Below, one piece after another: positions 60,348 through 64,000 of a DNA stretch of 64,000 nucleotides. Position numbers and translations under genes: made by a program. The first letter of the stretch is position 1. Every line of letters begins with the position of its first letter. The notes under the pieces are model-generated. The model saw only the letters and a list, made by a program, of their open reading frames with translations, made no database searches and was not told the DNA's origin. The stretch lies in NCBI RefSeq assembly GCF_001591265.1, contig NZ_BCUL01000002.1, forward strand, positions 1-64,000. Direction: 5' to 3'. Source of the stretch: Moraxella atlantae NBRC 14588 (GTDB lineage: Bacteria > Pseudomonadota > Gammaproteobacteria > Pseudomonadales > Moraxellaceae).

Positions 60348-63300
60348 TTAGCCAAGCCGTTGCACGCCATTGCCCTTGATTTGACTGATACCGCCACTTG
60401 TGGGGATAACTTGAATTTGGTTGGCGATGCGGTCTTTAAGCGCGGTCACGTGTGAGATCACACCAATAAACTTGCCTGCCTCGTGCAGACTGGTCAGGGT
60501 ATCAAGCGCGATGTCAAGCGCGTCCTCATCCAACGTGCCAAAGCCTTCATCTAAGAACAACGAGTCCACGCGGATGTGCTCGCCGACCAAATGCGATAGC
60601 CCCAGCGCCAAGGCTAGGCTGATGATAAAGCTTTCACCGCCCGATAGGTTTTTGCTTGTGCGCTGTTCACCGCCTTGGTATTTATCGACCACGTTGAGCA
60701 TCAAGGATTCATCGGGGGCAGTAATCAATAAATAGCGGTCAGACATTTTGGCAAGCTGGCGGTTGGCGTTGTGTACAACGATATTTAAGGTCAGGTTTTG
60801 GGCAAAGTTGCGGAATTTTTTGCCATTGTTTGAGCCAATTAAGTCATGCAGCAGTTGCCAGTTGCGGTATTCGTTCTCGGCACTGGCGATTTTGTCTAGC
60901 AGGTCGCGCTGTTGGTCTTGTAGCTGGTGTTGTTGGATCAGCTGTTGGCGCACGCTGCCGCGTTGCTCGCTCAAAGTTTGTTGCTCGGCAGTGGTTTGGG
61001 CAAGACGTTCGCCCAGTGCTTGAGCAGACAGCGCAGCAAGTTCGGGTGCGACCGATGATTGCTCAAGCACGGTTAAACGCTCTTGCGTTTCGCGCTGCTT
61101 GCTTTGGGTTTGTACAAGCGTTTGGGCAAGCGCATCGGCAGTTTGTTGCAGCATCGTGCGCTCGGCTTCGCTTAATGTGGCGGCTTGATAGTCGGCTTCA
61201 TCGACAAAGCCAACTTGTGCCCAACGCGTATGCAGGGCAGTGGTCTGCTGTTGCATGTCGTGTTGGTCATCAATCAACTGGCTGGCAAGTCGGGCAATAT
61301 CGGCATTGAGGGTTTGGAGCGCGTGCGCGGCATCAGTTTGTGTTTGTTGGGCAGTTTGCCAATTATCCAGCGCAGTTTGGCGTTGCTTGCTTAATGTCTC
61401 AGCGTAGGTATCGGGGTTTTTGTCACCAAATAGTGCGTGTCGCTGGGCGTGTTGTTGTGCAATATGACGCTGTAAGTTTTGCAGGTCTTGTTCGGTTTGT
61501 GCCAAATGGGTCTGTAGGCTGGTTTGCTCGGCGGTCAAACGTGTCAAGGTTTGCTCAAGCTCGGCTTTGCGCTGTTGGTTGGTGCTCAGCTGCTGCTGGT
61601 CGGCATGAATTTGGTTTTGTAGCGTATCTAGGCTGTGGCGTATCTTGGTTAGTGATCGGCTGCTGATGGGCTGCGTAAGGTCAAACGGCGGCACGGTTAG
61701 GGTTTGATACGGCGCAAGCTGGGTGCTGATTTCACGTTGTACGCGGTTAAGCTGTTTGGTCAGATCGTTTAGACGGTCATGGTGATCGGCAAGTTGTTCT
61801 GCTAACGATTGCTGTCGGTGCGCCAATAGATGATGCTGATTTTGGCAGGCTTGCACGGCTTGTTGTAGGGTTTGGTGGGCGGTGGACGCCTGTTCAAGCT
61901 GCTGCTCGGCGCGTTCGATATTATCTAAACGGGTTTGTGTTGCAGCAAGCATGCGCTGTACGTCTTGTAAGGCGGCGTTGGTGCGTGTGCTGTCGGTCAG
62001 ATGTTGATAATGGTTATCGGTATTTAACGTGCCAATGCTGGCGTGTAAATCGGCAAGTTTGGCGGCAATGTGCTGTTGTTCGTGCGCGTAGTTGGCTAAT
62101 TGATCGGTGATTTGCTGCTGATTTTGCTGTTCGCGCGCTTGCTGTAGGCGCAGCTGTTCAAGCGTTTGGGTGATGCTGACAAGCTCGGCTTGTGCGTAGC
62201 TAAGCTGCTGCTCGGCAGCGTTTGGCGCGGCAGGCTGATGGCTGGCGTACGGGTGGGTGGTCGCACCGCACAAAGGACAAGGCTCGCCGTCTATCAAATG
62301 GGCGCGTTCACTTTGCAAATCAGCGATTTTATACAGCAGTTTTAAGTTGTCATTGAGTAGTGTAACGCGCGCATTGGCGTGCTGTTGCTCACGGGTTTGC
62401 GTGTCAATATCGGTAGCAAGCTGGGCCAATGTTTGTTGCAAGGCAGCGTATCTGCTGTGAAGTTGCTGCTGCGTGTCTTGGTTGGTTCGGGCTTGGGTTT
62501 GCACCTCATCAAGGCGTTGCAAAGCTTGTTCAAGGCGCGTCAGTTGGGTATGGCGTTGCTGCCAATCGCTGCGGCTGCTATCTGCCAGTAGCGTTGCCAT
62601 GAGCTGCTGTATATAGTTTACATGCGTCTGTTGGGTGGCGAGTTTGTCGTTTAATTCGGTCAGCTTGGCGTTTAATTGGCGTTGTTGGTTGATATTGTCG
62701 CACTCGGCTTCGGCTAGACGGTGTTGGTCGGTTTGTGCGTTGCTATAGCGCGTTTCGATATCTGCCAAATTGGCGGCGAGACCTTCTACACGGGTGATGG
62801 TTTGCGACAAATTTTGCCAAATGGGCTGGGCTAAACGCTCGGCTAGGGTTTGTTCAGTTTGGCATGCGTGCGTGTAGTTGGCTTGTTGTTGGTGTAGGGT
62901 GTGGTTTAGCTGTTGTAAATGGCTGTTTTGCTCGTTTTGTGCGCGTTGGCGATCTTGTTGCTGGCTGATTAATTGGCGCAAGGTCGCGTCTTGCTCGCGT
63001 ATTTGATTGAGCAGTGGCTGCGCGTCTCGCCATGCTTGATCGCGTTGTTGATAGTCGGTTTGATGCGTGGTGGTTTGTTCTTGTGCTGCTTGCCATGCTG
63101 CTTGGTGGGCAGGGCGTTGGTCAAGTAGGGTGTTGTGCTTAGCTTGTGCGGTTTGGTAACGTTCTCGGGTAAGCTGTAACGCGCGGTAATCGCCCGCGAG
63201 TTCTAATGCTCGCTTAGCGCGTTGTAGTTTGTATTGGCTGGGCGCAAAGTCGCTGATTTGAATCTGAATATCAGATAGTTGAGTTTGATACACGTGTAAA

Positions 63301-64000
63301 TCATTGCGTAAGGCGTTTAGATTTTTTTGACGCTGCTCGGCGGCTTGTAGCTGCTTGATGGTGTCTTGAATGGCGGTAAGCTCGGTGTTTAAGGTGGTCT
63401 CTTGTGCGCTTAGTGCTGCTAATTCGTCCGCGTCTAGCAGCTGTAAACTTTGTAAATAGTCTGTTAGCTGTTTTAATGCCTGTTCGCGCTCGCGCTTAAG
63501 TTCGTGCACCTTTATAGAAATATCGGCATAAATCATCGTGCCTGTGATACCCTCAAGCAGCGATGAGCGTTCATCGGCACTGGCCTGCAAAAACTTGGCA
63601 AAACTGCCTTGCGCCAACAACATCGAGCGCGTAAAGCGTTCAAAATCCAACCCTGTTAGCGCAATGACGGCATCTTTGACCTTAGTTATGCGATGCTCTA
63701 TCAGCTTGCCTTTGCCATCTGTGCCGTGTTCGGCAAGCTCATGTTGGGGCGTTTGCAGCGCGCCATCTACCTTGCCACGAGCACGCCGCTGCGCCCAATG
63801 GCAAATAAATTCGCCATCTTTGGTGGCAAAAATCACCTCGCTAAAACATTCGCCCGTTTGGCGTGACATCAGCTCGTTGTGGCCTTTGGATATGTCGTTC
63901 AGTCGTGGTGTTTTGCCATACAATGCCAAACAGATCGCGTCCAAAATCGTGCTTTTGCCCGCACCTGTCTTGCCTGTGATGGCAAAAATCCCGTCATTGG
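60348..64000 (-). CDS. sbcC: SbcC nuclease subunit, Rad50-like ATPase (5' truncated by window edge)
   Basis: The ATPase/tether of the SbcCD nuclease, which cuts DNA hairpins and trims ends. The frame is open to the window edge; Walker A GKTGAGKST is read from 63950-63990, upstream of the first possible in-window start (TTG at 63944), so the gene extends beyond 64000. After the N-terminal ATPase half come two very long Gln-rich coiled coils with the zinc-hook CPLC in between (near 62270), then the C-terminal half with LSGGESFIISLALAL, Walker B LFLDEGFGTLDED and the switch His in GVISHVTALKDRI. Over 1,200 residues are visible, slightly longer than E. coli SbcC (1,048) because of the coiled coils. 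sbcD is presumably upstream, outside the window. Confidence 0.95.
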   Translation of the reverse strand, partial: NDGIFAITGKTGAGKSTILDAICLALYGKTPRLNDISKGHNELMSRQTGECFSEVIFATKDGEFICHWAQRRARGKVDGALQTPQHELAEHGTDGKGKLIEHRITKVKDAVIALTGLDFERFTRSMLLAQGSFAKFLQASADERSSLLEGITGTMIYADISIKVHELKREREQALKQLTDYLQSLQLLDADELAALSAQETTLNTELTAIQDTIKQLQAAEQRQKNLNALRNDLHVYQTQLSDIQIQISDFAPSQYKLQRAKRALELAGDYRALQLTRERYQTAQAKHNTLLDQRPAHQAAWQAAQEQTTTHQTDYQQRDQAWRDAQPLLNQIREQDATLRQLISQQQDRQRAQNEQNSHLQQLNHTLHQQQANYTHACQTEQTLAERLAQPIWQNLSQTITRVEGLAANLADIETRYSNAQTDQHRLAEAECDNINQQRQLNAKLTELNDKLATQQTHVNYIQQLMATLLADSSRSDWQQRHTQLTRLEQALQRLDEVQTQARTNQDTQQQLHSRYAALQQTLAQLATDIDTQTREQQHANARVTLLNDNLKLLYKIADLQSERAHLIDGEPCPLCGATTHPYASHQPAAPNAAEQQLSYAQAELVSITQTLEQLRLQQAREQQNQQQITDQLANYAHEQQHIAAKLADLHASIGTLNTDNHYQHLTDSTRTNAALQDVQRMLAATQTRLDNIERAEQQLEQASTAHQTLQQAVQACQNQHHLLAHRQQSLAEQLADHHDRLNDLTKQLNRVQREISTQLAPYQTLTVPPFDLTQPISSRSLTKIRHSLDTLQNQIHADQQQLSTNQQRKAELEQTLTRLTAEQTSLQTHLAQTEQDLQNLQRHIAQQHAQRHALFGDKNPDTYAETLSKQRQTALDNWQTAQQTQTDAAHALQTLNADIARLASQLIDDQHDMQQQTTALHTRWAQVGFVDEADYQAATLSEAERTMLQQTADALAQTLVQTQSKQRETQERLTVLEQSSVAPELAALSAQALGERLAQTTAEQQTLSEQRGSVRQQLIQQHQLQDQQRDLLDKIASAENEYRNWQLLHDLIGSNNGKKFRNFAQNLTLNIVVHNANRQLAKMSDRYLLITAPDESLMLNVVDKYQGGEQRTSKNLSGGESFIISLALALGLSHLVGEHIRVDSLFLDEGFGTLDEDALDIALDTLTSLHEAGKFIGVISHVTALKDRIANQIQVIPTSGGISQIKGNGVQRLG

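Noticed and set aside
1-64000. tRNA, rRNA, riboswitch or CRISPR loci
   Set aside because: None was recognised on either strand by reading; a covariance-model scan would be needed to exclude small RNAs.

Overview
The window is ordinary chromosome of a gamma-proteobacterium, most likely a member of the Moraxellaceae (Moraxella/Faucicola/Psychrobacter neighbourhood). This is inferred from gene order and protein character: the ponA/pilMNOPQ-aroK-aroB block, rplM-rpsI-petABC-sspA-sspB, iscRSUA-hscBA-fdx, a Coq7-type quinone hydroxylase, and a SpoT whose synthetase domain looks degenerate. There are no rRNA, tRNA, CRISPR or prophage genes in view. Both window edges cut a gene: dnaX on the left and sbcC on the right.

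Layout. 1-7.2 kb: 3' part of dnaX, a LysR regulator, a large lipoprotein hydrolase and a periplasmic repeat protein. 7.2-20.2 kb: PBP1a divergent from the type IV pilus assembly operon pilMNOPQ, then aroK, aroB, a SPOR-like membrane protein and a Wzx-like flippase. 20.3-22.7 kb: an acetoacetate-decarboxylase-family protein and a decayed IS607-type element with an intact TnpB. 22.7-34.4 kb, mostly on the minus strand: priA, ridA, spoT, rpoZ, sspB, sspA, the cytochrome bc1 operon petABC, rpsI/rplM and trmB. 34.4-40.9 kb: a DUF2628/pilin-like membrane protein, an AmpG/RhtX-like MFS carrier, purU, ruvC, fxsA, an HU gene and an SCP2/UbiJ-like protein. 41.0-47.4 kb: the isc iron-sulfur operon with an IscR-type autoregulatory region. 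47.5-54.8 kb: D-lactate dehydrogenase, an MHS-family symporter, a two-gene McrB/McrC-like restriction pair and a FUSC-family protein. 54.8-58.9 kb: a potABCD-type polyamine ABC transporter. 59.2-64 kb: coq7 and sbcC.

The most unusual content is mobile or defensive. Two copies (about 90% identical by eye) of a ~340 bp highly palindromic element carry an IS200/IS605-type right end. One sits inside the isc operon between hscA and fdx, the other just upstream of coq7. They encode no protein, and one hairpin differs by a compensatory base-pair change, so they look like non-autonomous IS605 derivatives that may carry an omegaRNA-like structure. Separately, the TnpB at 21.4 kb is preceded by a 25-codon relic of an IS607 serine-recombinase gene. 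The McrBC-like pair lacks the usual N-terminal DNA-recognition domain and has an altered P-loop. Other points are a possible -1 frameshift site in dnaX placed where a gamma-like product would end, a terminator-like hairpin whose T-run abuts the aroK start codon, and two IscR type-1-like sites at the iscR promoter.
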